Assembly (NCBI GenBank): GCA_023137005.1
Contig: JAGLQE010000003.1
Span: 1-8,516 of the forward strand
Source: Thermoplasmata archaeon
GTDB taxonomy: Archaea > Thermoplasmatota > Thermoplasmata > SG8-5 > JAGLSY01
Direction of reading: 5' to 3'
Length of the DNA: 8,516 nucleotides
The notes beneath the pieces were generated by a model. The model was not told the origin of the DNA and did no database searches. It saw nothing but the letters and a program-made list of their open reading frames with translations. A program made the translations under genes and the position numbers. Each line of letters starts with the position of its first letter. Position 1 is the stretch's first letter. Shown here piece by piece: positions 1-6,177 of the stretch.

Positions 1-1798
1 TATTCATTGCCCAGCTTTCCAATTTATTGTAAAAGGGAATTGGCTGTGCTGTGGAGTTGAAATCAGTGGAGTATCCAATATCTTCTGTGGCCATTCCGAT
101 CTGGGTTATCTGTTCATTAATGACGATAGGGTCAATGGTTGTCAGGAATGCATATGTATTATCTTCAACAATACCCCAAACAGTGGCGAAATCCCATCCT
201 GGGTAGGTGGCTATTTGTTTCATAGCGATCGTGGTATGGCCAGTCACATCAGCTACTCCTGAATTTATGTTAACACCTGAGCCTGTTCCAGATGTCGTGA
301 TATCCCAGTGAGAAATAGATATCGTGGATCCAACACCATTCTCTCCGACAAAACCACCAGGTATCCCACCAGAAGCAGTTCCAATAGAGTAACAACTTGT
401 GATAGTATCTCCATCGCTGTTATATCCTGCAAAACCACCTACTCGGTCACTTGAAGCATCTGCATTACCCAAAGCAAAGCAATCTGTAATAATGTTATAA
501 TTATTTCCAACGAATCCTCCGGCAATTCCACCACCAGCAGTAGTTGCATCTCCCAAGGAATAGCATCTCTCAATGGAGCCGTGATTTTGGCCTGAGAAAC
601 CTCCAACTTCCCATCCTGCTCCAGTTATAATTGCATTGCCAGTTGCATAGCTGTCAGTGATAATACTAGGAGCTTCATTGCCGCCAGTGAAACCACCGAG
701 AGCATGCCAGGGTGTTGTAGCACTGCCTGTGCTATGGCAGTTCGAGATCGTCCCTTGCCAATTATTTCCGATAAATCCACCAATATAATCACTAGTTCCT
801 ATGACATTTCCAGTGCTATAGCAATTCGTGATCGTACCACCAGCATCGGTGATACCATTGAAGCCACCTACATAAATGATTCCGGCGACTGTGCCAGTGC
901 TGTAAGAGCTCTTGGCAGTTCCAGCATTGATCCAACCTGCAAAACCACCAGCTTTGACTGTGCCATCAACATTCCCGGTGCTGTAGCAGTTGATCGTGGT
1001 TCCACCATTAATTAAGCCTGCAAAACCACCAACCTCAGAGGTTCCGATGACATTTCCAGTGCTGTAGCAGTTCGTAGCGGTATGGGAATTCGATCCTGCA
1101 AAACCACCAGCGGTAATGCCGATGGTTGTGACATTCACAGTGCTGTAGGTGTTCGTGATAGGGGCAGCATTATATCCAACAAAGCCGCCAACAGAATCTC
1201 CAGTTCCTGTCAAAGTGCCAGTGCTGTAGCAGTTCGTTATGGGGCCGGTACTCGCTCCGGTGAAACCACCAGAATCCACGCCTCCAGTCACATTGCCAGC
1301 ACTGTGAGAGTCCATTATAGTGCCATCACTCCAACCGGCTAAGCCCCCAACAAAACCTGCGCCAGTGATATTGACATTTTCCAGGCCAAGGTTACTGATC
1401 ACAGCACTTTGGTTCAAATATCCAAAGAGTCCAGCATAGTCTTGAGAAGAGCGGTTGACCGTCAGATCATGAATGATGAAATCCATACCATCCAGCGTAC
1501 CATTGAAATAACCAGTGAGGTTGGCAATAGGCTCGAAGCCTTTATCAGAATTCCAGCCAGATGTTAAACTGGCATCAATGTCATTCATCAGAATATAATG
1601 TGCATTCAGATCCAGATTCATCTCCTGAAGCTCATCCACATCGGTTATTTGATATGGATCGGCAACGGTCCCAGAACCTGCTCCTGAAAATAATGGAATA
1701 GGAGCGATGTCCTTACCCTCGGCGGTCATATCCAGCATCACGAAAAGTGAGCTGAGAACTAGCATGGAACTGATAATTAACGCGGCTGTTTTCTTCAT
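1..1798 (-). CDS. GLUG-repeat secreted surface protein (adhesin-like), partial, C-terminus beyond the left edge
   Basis: The frame is open from an ATG at 1798 to the window edge and gives 599 residues. Residues 1-26 form a signal peptide (MKKTAAL, then a hydrophobic core) almost identical to that of the neighbouring paralogue. Residues 38-146 are a conserved N-terminal cap (DPYQITDVDELQEM...YILMNDIDA). Residues 147-510 hold 13 GLUG-type units of about 27 residues, GGFxGxNxGxITNCYSTG, expected to stack as a beta-solenoid. Residues 555-599 match the start of the first Ig-like domain of the paralogue (residues 552-592), so more domains and a membrane anchor probably lie beyond the edge. The start at 1798 is preferred because GGGTGAT lies 6 nt upstream. 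In-frame ATGs at 1804 and 1837 are possible but poorer. Many N-x-S/T sequons fit an exported, glycosylated protein. The ligand is unknown; adhesion is inferred from the architecture. Confidence 0.88.
   Translation of the reverse strand, partial: MKKTAALIISSMLVLSSLFVMLDMTAEGKDIAPIPLFSGAGSGTVADPYQITDVDELQEMNLDLNAHYILMNDIDASLTSGWNSDKGFEPIANLTGYFNGTLDGMDFIIHDLTVNRSSQDYAGLFGYLNQSAVISNLGLENVNITGAGFVGGLAGWSDGTIMDSHSAGNVTGGVDSGGFTGASTGPITNCYSTGTLTGTGDSVGGFVGYNAAPITNTYSTVNVTTIGITAGGFAGSNSHTATNCYSTGNVIGTSEVGGFAGLINGGTTINCYSTGNVDGTVKAGGFAGWINAGTAKSSYSTGTVAGIIYVGGFNGITDAGGTITNCYSTGNVIGTSDYIGGFIGNNWQGTISNCHSTGSATTPWHALGGFTGGNEAPSIITDSYATGNAIITGAGWEVGGFSGQNHGSIERCYSLGDATTAGGGIAGGFVGNNYNIITDCFALGNADASSDRVGGFAGYNSDGDTITSCYSIGTASGGIPGGFVGENGVGSTISISHWDITTSGTGSGVNINSGVADVTGHTTIAMKQIATYPGWDFATVWGIVEDNTYAFLTTIDPIVINEQITQIGMATEDIGYSTDFNSTAQPIPFYNKLESWAMN
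269..1360 (-). repeat. GLUG coding repeats, 13 diverged units of about 81 bp
   Basis: This is the in-gene repeat block of the partial surface protein, residues 147-510. Units are about 26-32 residues long and share GGF-x-G at the start and, in most, CYSTG in the middle. Units 2, 4, 5, 7, 8, 10, 11 and 12 carry the cysteine; others have Thr or Ser there. Spacers differ more between units than in the paralogue at 3311-4369, so this array looks older or less homogenised. Confidence 0.85.
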
Positions 1799-1804
1799 CT
1801 TCAT

Positions 1805-1864
1805 CACCCAGATTATTGGGTGGGAATTGAGCCTCATGGTAATAACATTTTCGCAATGTTATTC
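1805..1864 (-). promoter_or_regulatory. Leader copy A, shared by both GLUG genes, with a hairpin over the ribosome binding site
   Basis: This 60-nt segment fills the gap between the two GLUG genes and aligns without gaps to 4868-4927, upstream of the other gene; I count 41 of 60 matches. The best-conserved blocks are the two ends. On the coding strand the end nearest the gene has CACCCA-ATAATC-TGGGTG (1805-1822), a perfect 6-bp inverted repeat. Its right arm, with the next two bases, forms GGGTGAT, complementary to the archaeal anti-Shine-Dalgarno sequence, 6 nt before the ATG at 1798. In RNA the stem would hide the ribosome binding site. Whether the segment also holds a promoter is not clear. 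Confidence 0.55.
1841..1863 (-). repeat. Perfect 9-bp inverted repeat over the stop codon of the upstream GLUG gene
   Basis: AATAACATT (1841-1849) and AATGTTATT (1855-1863) are exact reverse complements around a 5-nt loop. The repeat covers the TAA stop (1859-1861) of the 983-residue protein. There is no U-run after the stem in the direction of transcription, so it is not a typical intrinsic terminator. It could be an operator for the following gene or an RNA processing or stabilising hairpin. The matching place upstream of the other gene (4904-4926) keeps only 6 of 9 Watson-Crick pairs, plus one wobble. Confidence 0.6.
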
Positions 1865-4810
1865 GGGGATGTCTGGCTCCACTGTTTCTTCGACCTCCAG
1901 CTCAAGTTCTGCTTCAGGTAATTCCTCAACGCCCTCTGGCTTGCTCCCACCACTACCACCGCGCGTGTATCCGATCACAGCCAGCACGCCCATCACGACA
2001 GCCGCGATGACCGCGCCCCAGGCCCATGCCGGGGTCTCGGTGACTGTGTCTGAATCGGCAGTGCCATTGTTCCAGATGGTGTTATTATTGTAGATTGGTA
2101 CTTCAGTTGTTAGGAAGTCAGAGTCCATGAAGTCAGCTATTCCATCGCTATCTGCATCAGTTGGCATGTCAGAATCATCCTGCTCATCAGTGCCTGCCAG
2201 TATCTCCACGATATCACTCCAGCCATCACCGTCCGAGTCGGCATCGAGGTCAGCGGTTGCATTGTTCCAAACTGTGTTATTGCTATATTCAGTCACATTG
2301 TCCCAGACAGTCTGATTCACTGTTTGATTATTGTATTCGATAACTACGAGGAAGTCGGGATCCATGAAATCTGCTATTCCATCAGAGTCCGCATCAGATG
2401 GTATTGAGGTATTGTCCAGTGGATCGAAACCACCTACTATCTCGATAGTGTCATCCCAGCCATCCCAGTCATCGTCAGTATCTGCATTGTTCCCTATTCC
2501 ATCACCGTCTGTGTCTGTGGTCTCAGAATCGTCTAATGGGAAATCATCCGAAGTATCCGGCGTACCATCATTGTCATCATCAAGGTCGGTTGCATCGGGG
2601 TCTCCATCTCCATCAGTATCCAGGTTAACTGTGAAGGAGAATGTCTGAGTGTCGGTTTCCCCATTGCCATCGTCAACTGTTACCTCGACATTGTAAGTGC
2701 CAGCCTCGGCATTGCTGGGTGTGCCGGATAAAACTCCGGTGCCCGGGTCAATTCCCAGGAAAGGAGCATCCGTTATGACACTCCAAGTTATTGATGGGTC
2801 GTCAGAGGAATCATAATCCACTTCGTACAATGCGCCTGTGTTGGTGGATGTGACATCGGCTGTGGTAATACTCGGGCCAGTGTTCTCTACAACTAATGTA
2901 TAATTGATATATCCCTCACTGCCCAGGGTATCCATGGTCGTGACATTCACCCAGTATGTTCCGACATCTGCATTTACGGGTGTGCCATATAGAGTACCAG
3001 CTATGGGCGAAATAGCCAGCCAGTCAGCATTGGTAGATATTGCCCAGGTTTCGATCATATTGTAATTTGGCAGAGGCTGTGCTGTTGATTCGAAGTCGAT
3101 CGCATATATCATATCCTCGATCGCTGTTTCTATCTGGGCGATCTGCTGTGTGGTGACTATGGGGATTATCGGGGTCAGGAAAGGGTAAGTGACTGTTTCC
3201 ACGATCCCCCAGGGGCTGGTGAAGTTCCAGCCAGTGAAAGTAACTTGTTGCTTCATTTGGACAGTGGTCTTGCCAGAAGCCCCTGTGATGATACCGTCAC
3301 CAATGCCTGTTGCGGTTCCTGATGTATCTGTGTCCCAAAAGCAGCTCGTGATTCCGCCAAAGTTTTCTCCACAGAAGCCGCCAACATCAGTAGTTCCAGT
3401 GGCGTTGCCAGTGCTGTAGCAGTTCATGATGGCGCCGCCGTCATTATACCCGACAAAACCGCCAATCATCCAATCGCCGCTGGCACTGCCAGTGCTGTAG
3501 CAGTCAGTGATTGTGCCGCCTTCATTAAACCCGACGAAGCCACCAATCATATCAATATTACCGCTGGCAGAGCCTGTGCTGTAGCAATTCGTGATGGTGC
3601 CGCCGTAATTATAACCGACAAAGCCGCCAATAAAATTATCGGCACTGGCATCGCCAGTGCTGTAGCAGTTCGAGATGGTGCCGTCGAGATTACTCCCGAC
3701 AAAACCGCCAATCATATCATAACCGCTAGCAGAATCACTACTGTAGCAGTTCGTGATGGTGCCGCCGAGATTACTCCCGACAAAGCCGCCAATAAGATCA
3801 TCACCGCTGGCAGAACCACTGCTGGAGCAGTTCGTGATGGTGCCGTCAAGATTATACCCGACAAAGCCGCCAACATAATCATCAATCCCGTTAGCATTGC
3901 CGGTGCTGTAAGAGTTCGTGATGGTGCCACCGGGATTATACCCGACGAAGCCGCTAACATAATCATCTCCGCTGGCAGAACCGGTGCTGTAACAGGCAGT
4001 TATGGTGCCACCATCATTAAGTCCGACGAAGCCGCCAATACCATCAAAAGTTCCAGTGGCAGAACCACTGCTGGAGCAGTCCGTGATTGTGCCTGTATTG
4101 GATCCGACAAAGCCACCAACATTATAGCCACCGTTGGCGCTACCGGTGCTGTAGCAGTTCGTGATATCTCCAAGACTTTTGCCACAAAAGCCGCCAACAT
4201 AATTATTTGTTCCTATGGCATTGCCAGTGCTGTAACAGTTGGTGATACTGCCTGGATTATACCCGACGAAGCCGCCAACAAAATAAACACCACTAATACT
4301 GCCATTACTATAGCTGTTCGTAATAGTGCCATCATTCCTCCCTGCAATAGCTCCTACATAATCGCCCCCTGTGATATTGACATTGATCAGTGCGATATTA
4401 TTGATCACGGCTGTATCATTGGCATAGCCGAATAAACCGATATTATCCGTACTTGAACGGTTTATTGTCAGGTTCGTGATACTGAAGTTATTGCCATCAA
4501 AAGATCCATTGAAGTGGGCTGTATCGTTACCTATGGGCACAAACCCAGCTTCCAAGTTCCAAGTGGCTGTGTCATTGGCATCGATATCATTGACAAGGAT
4601 GTAGGATGCGTTCAGGTCATTGTTCATATCCTGAAACTCATTGACATTGGATATCTGGTATGGATCACCAGGACTTCCATCTCCACCTGCGAACAAAAGG
4701 GTTGGAGCAATGTCCTCACCCTCTACATTCACGGTCATATCCAGCATCACGAATAGCGAGCTGAGAATTAGCATAGAACTGATCATTAATGCGGCTGTTT
4801 TCTTCATCAT
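1859..4810 (-). CDS. GLUG-repeat surface protein with Ig-like domains, TSP type-3 repeats and C-terminal membrane anchor
   Basis: This complete 983-residue protein is probably exported and anchored in the cytoplasmic membrane, facing outward. Domains in order: signal peptide 1-31; N-terminal cap 40-147; 13 GLUG units 148-500 (GGFVGYNxGGTITNCYSTGSASG, about 27 residues each); a linker; two putative-Ig/cadherin-like domains at about 552-642 and 645-730 (GTLYGTPVNADVGTYWVNV and GVLSGTPSNAEAGTYNVEV); aspartate-rich thrombospondin type-3-like calcium sites at 731-821 and 853-900; a transmembrane helix at about 928-947; and an acidic tail after a Gly/Arg/Lys-rich stop-transfer. Asn-rich stretches near 827-851 and 907-918 carry clustered glycosylation sequons. 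ATG 4807 may be the true start: the paralogue begins MKK, and GAGAGG lies 7 nt before it but only 4 nt before 4810. The gene follows the synthase gene by 127 nt and precedes its paralogue by 60 nt, so co-transcription of the pair is plausible. A role in adhesion or cell envelope structure is inferred; no ligand can be named. Confidence 0.9.
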   Translation of the reverse strand: MMKKTAALMISSMLILSSLFVMLDMTVNVEGEDIAPTLLFAGGDGSPGDPYQISNVNEFQDMNNDLNASYILVNDIDANDTATWNLEAGFVPIGNDTAHFNGSFDGNNFSITNLTINRSSTDNIGLFGYANDTAVINNIALINVNITGGDYVGAIAGRNDGTITNSYSNGSISGVYFVGGFVGYNPGSITNCYSTGNAIGTNNYVGGFCGKSLGDITNCYSTGSANGGYNVGGFVGSNTGTITDCSSSGSATGTFDGIGGFVGLNDGGTITACYSTGSASGDDYVSGFVGYNPGGTITNSYSTGNANGIDDYVGGFVGYNLDGTITNCSSSGSASGDDLIGGFVGSNLGGTITNCYSSDSASGYDMIGGFVGSNLDGTISNCYSTGDASADNFIGGFVGYNYGGTITNCYSTGSASGNIDMIGGFVGFNEGGTITDCYSTGSASGDWMIGGFVGYNDGGAIMNCYSTGNATGTTDVGGFCGENFGGITSCFWDTDTSGTATGIGDGIITGASGKTTVQMKQQVTFTGWNFTSPWGIVETVTYPFLTPIIPIVTTQQIAQIETAIEDMIYAIDFESTAQPLPNYNMIETWAISTNADWLAISPIAGTLYGTPVNADVGTYWVNVTTMDTLGSEGYINYTLVVENTGPSITTADVTSTNTGALYEVDYDSSDDPSITWSVITDAPFLGIDPGTGVLSGTPSNAEAGTYNVEVTVDDGNGETDTQTFSFTVNLDTDGDGDPDATDLDDDNDGTPDTSDDFPLDDSETTDTDGDGIGNNADTDDDWDGWDDTIEIVGGFDPLDNTSIPSDADSDGIADFMDPDFLVVIEYNNQTVNQTVWDNVTEYSNNTVWNNATADLDADSDGDGWSDIVEILAGTDEQDDSDMPTDADSDGIADFMDSDFLTTEVPIYNNNTIWNNGTADSDTVTETPAWAWGAVIAAVVMGVLAVIGYTRGGSGGSKPEGVEELPEAELELEVEETVEPDIPE
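3311..4369 (-). repeat. GLUG coding repeats, 13 nearly uniform units of about 81-84 bp
   Basis: This is the repeat block of the 983-residue protein, residues 148-500. On the plus strand a segment like GTGCTGTAGCAGTTCGTGAT recurs about every 80-84 bp, for instance near 3411, 3490, 3574, 3655, 3740, 3820 and 3903. Similarity at the nucleotide level, including silent positions, points to recent tandem duplication or gene conversion. There are no unique spacers between short repeats, so it is not a CRISPR array. Confidence 0.9.
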
Positions 4811-4835
4811 CTAACCTCTCACTTTGTTCGAGCTT

Positions 4836-4866
4836 TTGGATGCAATCGCTTTGCTCTCGCATCCAA
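4836..4866 (-). repeat. 8-bp inverted repeat in the 5' leader of the 983-residue surface protein
   Basis: TTGGATGC (4836-4843) and GCATCCAA (4859-4866) are perfect reverse complements separated by 15 nt. The hairpin lies between the shared leader (4868-4927) and the start codon, in a stretch of about 56 nt that the paralogue lacks. It may be a small inserted palindromic element or an RNA structure. No function can be assigned. Confidence 0.5.
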
Positions 4867-4867
4867 T

Positions 4868-4927
4868 CACCCAAATTATTGGGCGGGAAACATAGTGAAG
4901 GTAGATAACATTATCGTAATTATATTC
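4868..4927 (-). promoter_or_regulatory. Leader copy B, shared by both GLUG genes, with candidate promoter
   Basis: This is the counterpart of 1805-1864. Its CACCCA (4868-4873) and TGGGCG (4880-4885) form the same hairpin as in copy A; the one change leaves a G-U pair in RNA. On the coding strand the far end reads GAATATAATTACG, the most TATA-like sequence before this gene. If it is the promoter, transcription would begin inside the segment and the 5' leader would include the hairpins at 4868-4885 and 4836-4866. The promoter call is tentative. Confidence 0.45.
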
Positions 4928-4937
4928 AGACAAGTTT

Positions 4938-5975
4938 TTACAGAAGCTGGCCCCATCGAGAAGGCTCCCTTCCCTTCCAATTACCCTTATTATAAGCATA
5001 GCCCGCTATCAGTGGTAGTGCGATGGTCGCCTCCGCCCACACCATCTGCTCATGATTGGTCTCTACTTTTCCCCAGGAGCTGGCCTCCTTCAGAGTTGAG
5101 CCGGAAAGTGCGCCGTCGCGCTCGTCCGCCACTGTGATCTGTATCGCGTATTTGTGCATCCTGACATCCTCCAGAAGCTTGCCGGATGGGTCGACCTCGA
5201 CACCGAGGACAGTATCTTGAACGAAGTTCTTGGGCACTCCTCCGCCTATCATGAAGATGCCACTCTGTTTTGATGCTGTGACGAGGGCTACCAGCTCTCT
5301 GAAGTCCGCCACGGAATCAATGCTCAGATGGGTGTCTGGATTCTGTCGCTGGTGGTCAAGAAGGCCAAAGCCCGCACTGCAATCCGAGAAAGCTGGCACG
5401 AATATCGGAACATCCATCTTGTAGGCCGCGTGGATGACCGAATCATCCACCTTTGGGCCTTCTTCATCCAGGTACTTGCCCATCTCCTTGATGAACTCGC
5501 GGGAAGAGTAGGGGCGCTTTTCCAGCTTGTCCGCTATTATCTTGATGGTCTGGTCGCACACTCGCAATTCATCTTCATCTATGAACGTATCATATATCCT
5601 GTCAATGTGCAGGTCTCTGAGTACATTGTCATCGATGAATGGAGTACCGATGTAATGCTTGAATCCTATAGCTTCAAAGAAATCCATATCGACTATGACG
5701 GCACCAGTGGACACGATGGCATCCACCATATTGTTCATTATCATGTCGTGGACTATCTTCTTCAGACCTGCTGAGAATAAGGAACCGGACATGCAGAGAA
5801 TGACCTTGCAATCATGGTCGGCCAGCATCATGTCGTATATCTCGGCGGCTCGGGAAAGATTGCGGGCCTGGAAAGCCATCTTGGACATTGATTCGACTAT
5901 CTCCACAACGTCATGTTCTTTCATGTCATAATGCACTATCAGGTCCTTCAGGAGGTCTTCTTTCTTGAGGTTCAT
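4938..5975 (-). CDS. dys: Deoxyhypusine synthase family protein
   Basis: This 345-residue protein belongs to the NAD-dependent deoxyhypusine synthase family, which moves the aminobutyl group of spermidine to an acceptor amine: a lysine of initiation factor aIF5A in true deoxyhypusine synthase, or a small amine in related enzymes. Visible motifs are an N-terminal MSGSLFSAGLKKIV segment (62-74), VSTGA (88-92), PIFVPAFSDCSAGFG (190-204), the glycine-rich IGGGVPKNF (243-251) and EASSWGKV (297-304). K303 is in the place of the catalytic lysine (human Lys329), and W301 and E297 are also kept. The histidine pair that follows the GGG motif in the human enzyme is Asn-Phe here, and the human Asp316 position is Leu290. 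This pattern fits the DHS-like branch found in bacteria and some archaea, so the acceptor may not be aIF5A. The ATG at 5975 is preceded by GGTGTGATG. The gene is divergent from the topoisomerase gene. The family call is secure; the substrate is not. Confidence 0.9.
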   Translation of the reverse strand: MNLKKEDLLKDLIVHYDMKEHDVVEIVESMSKMAFQARNLSRAAEIYDMMLADHDCKVILCMSGSLFSAGLKKIVHDMIMNNMVDAIVSTGAVIVDMDFFEAIGFKHYIGTPFIDDNVLRDLHIDRIYDTFIDEDELRVCDQTIKIIADKLEKRPYSSREFIKEMGKYLDEEGPKVDDSVIHAAYKMDVPIFVPAFSDCSAGFGLLDHQRQNPDTHLSIDSVADFRELVALVTASKQSGIFMIGGGVPKNFVQDTVLGVEVDPSGKLLEDVRMHKYAIQITVADERDGALSGSTLKEASSWGKVETNHEQMVWAEATIALPLIAGYAYNKGNWKGREPSRWGQLL

Positions 5976-6021
5976 GTCATCACACCATTATCTTATAGTA
6001 TAATCAATACAATGAAAGATA

Positions 6022-6037
6022 GATATATATTATTTTT
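6022..6037 (-). promoter_or_regulatory. TATA-like element for the deoxyhypusine synthase-like gene
   Basis: On the minus strand the sequence AAAAATAATATATATC lies about 47-62 nt upstream of the ATG at 5975. It resembles an archaeal TATA box with an A-rich factor-B recognition side. Initiation about 25 nt downstream would leave a leader of roughly 20-25 nt that contains the GGTGTGATG ribosome binding site. The call rests on composition and position only. Confidence 0.45.
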
Positions 6038-6042
6038 CAAAG

Positions 6043-6055
6043 GTTAAACTTTAAC
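6043..6055 (+). repeat. 13-bp palindrome GTTAAA-C-TTTAAC in the divergent intergenic region
   Basis: This is a perfect 6-bp inverted repeat around a single centre base. It lies just upstream of the TATA-like element of the minus-strand gene and about 120-135 nt before the topoisomerase start. It may be an operator for either gene or part of the topoisomerase promoter. An AT-rich palindrome of this size can occur by chance. Confidence 0.35.
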
Positions 6056-6069
6056 TATTTGAGGTCTTA

Positions 6070-6174
6070 CCCTTCGACATAAGGGATGCGCACTAAGGTT
6101 GGCCATTATCGCAGAGCCAGCTTGTTCTAATTTAATGAAGGCAACATCCCTTGAACATCAAAAATGAAGGGATG
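6070..6174 (+). promoter_or_regulatory. Attenuator-like leader of the topoisomerase VI B gene
   Basis: Four complementary segments lie in order: CCCTT (6070-6074), AAGGGATG (6081-6088), CATCCCTT (6145-6152) and AAGGGATG (6167-6174). The third segment pairs perfectly with either the second or the fourth. The fourth holds the GAAGGG ribosome binding site of the topoisomerase gene. One fold (first with second, third with fourth) would hide that site; the other (second with third) would expose it. The pairing is plain in the sequence; regulation is inferred. The rest of the gap between the two genes (5976-6177) shows only the palindrome and the TATA-like element listed separately. Confidence 0.4.
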
Positions 6175-6177
6175 CAC

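Noticed and set aside
704..1342. Plus-strand open frames of 86-103 codons rich in Ser, Ala and Val
   Set aside because: They are the reverse of the GLUG repeats of the minus-strand surface protein and show only its repeat period. The minus frame is open for 599 codons with clear domains.
1707..2648. Several plus-strand frames rich in Ser and Pro
   Set aside because: They are antisense to the signal peptide of one gene and to the calcium-repeat region of the other. The composition mirrors GAC/GAT-rich coding on the minus strand.
3311..4369. Possible CRISPR array because of regular repetition
   Set aside because: The repeat unit is about 81-84 bp throughout, translates as GLUG motifs without interruption, and has no short repeats separated by unique spacers.
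4717..4862. 48-codon minus-strand frame starting at ATG 4862 after GGGTGATTGG
   Set aside because: It has a fair ribosome binding site but overlaps the signal peptide of the surface protein in another frame and resembles no known protein. It is probably a relic of the shared leader.
5328..5774. 148-codon plus-strand frame
   Set aside because: It is antisense to the deoxyhypusine synthase-like gene, which has all family motifs in the other strand.
6056..6150. Possible tRNA or small RNA gene in the divergent gap
   Set aside because: No cloverleaf or T-loop consensus could be found; the visible pairing is better explained as the top6B leader.
6151..6177. TTG at 6151 as the start of top6B
   Set aside because: It has no ribosome binding site, lies inside the CATCCCTT arm of the leader pairing, and adds nine residues not expected in the family. 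ATG 6178 has GAAGGG at good spacing.
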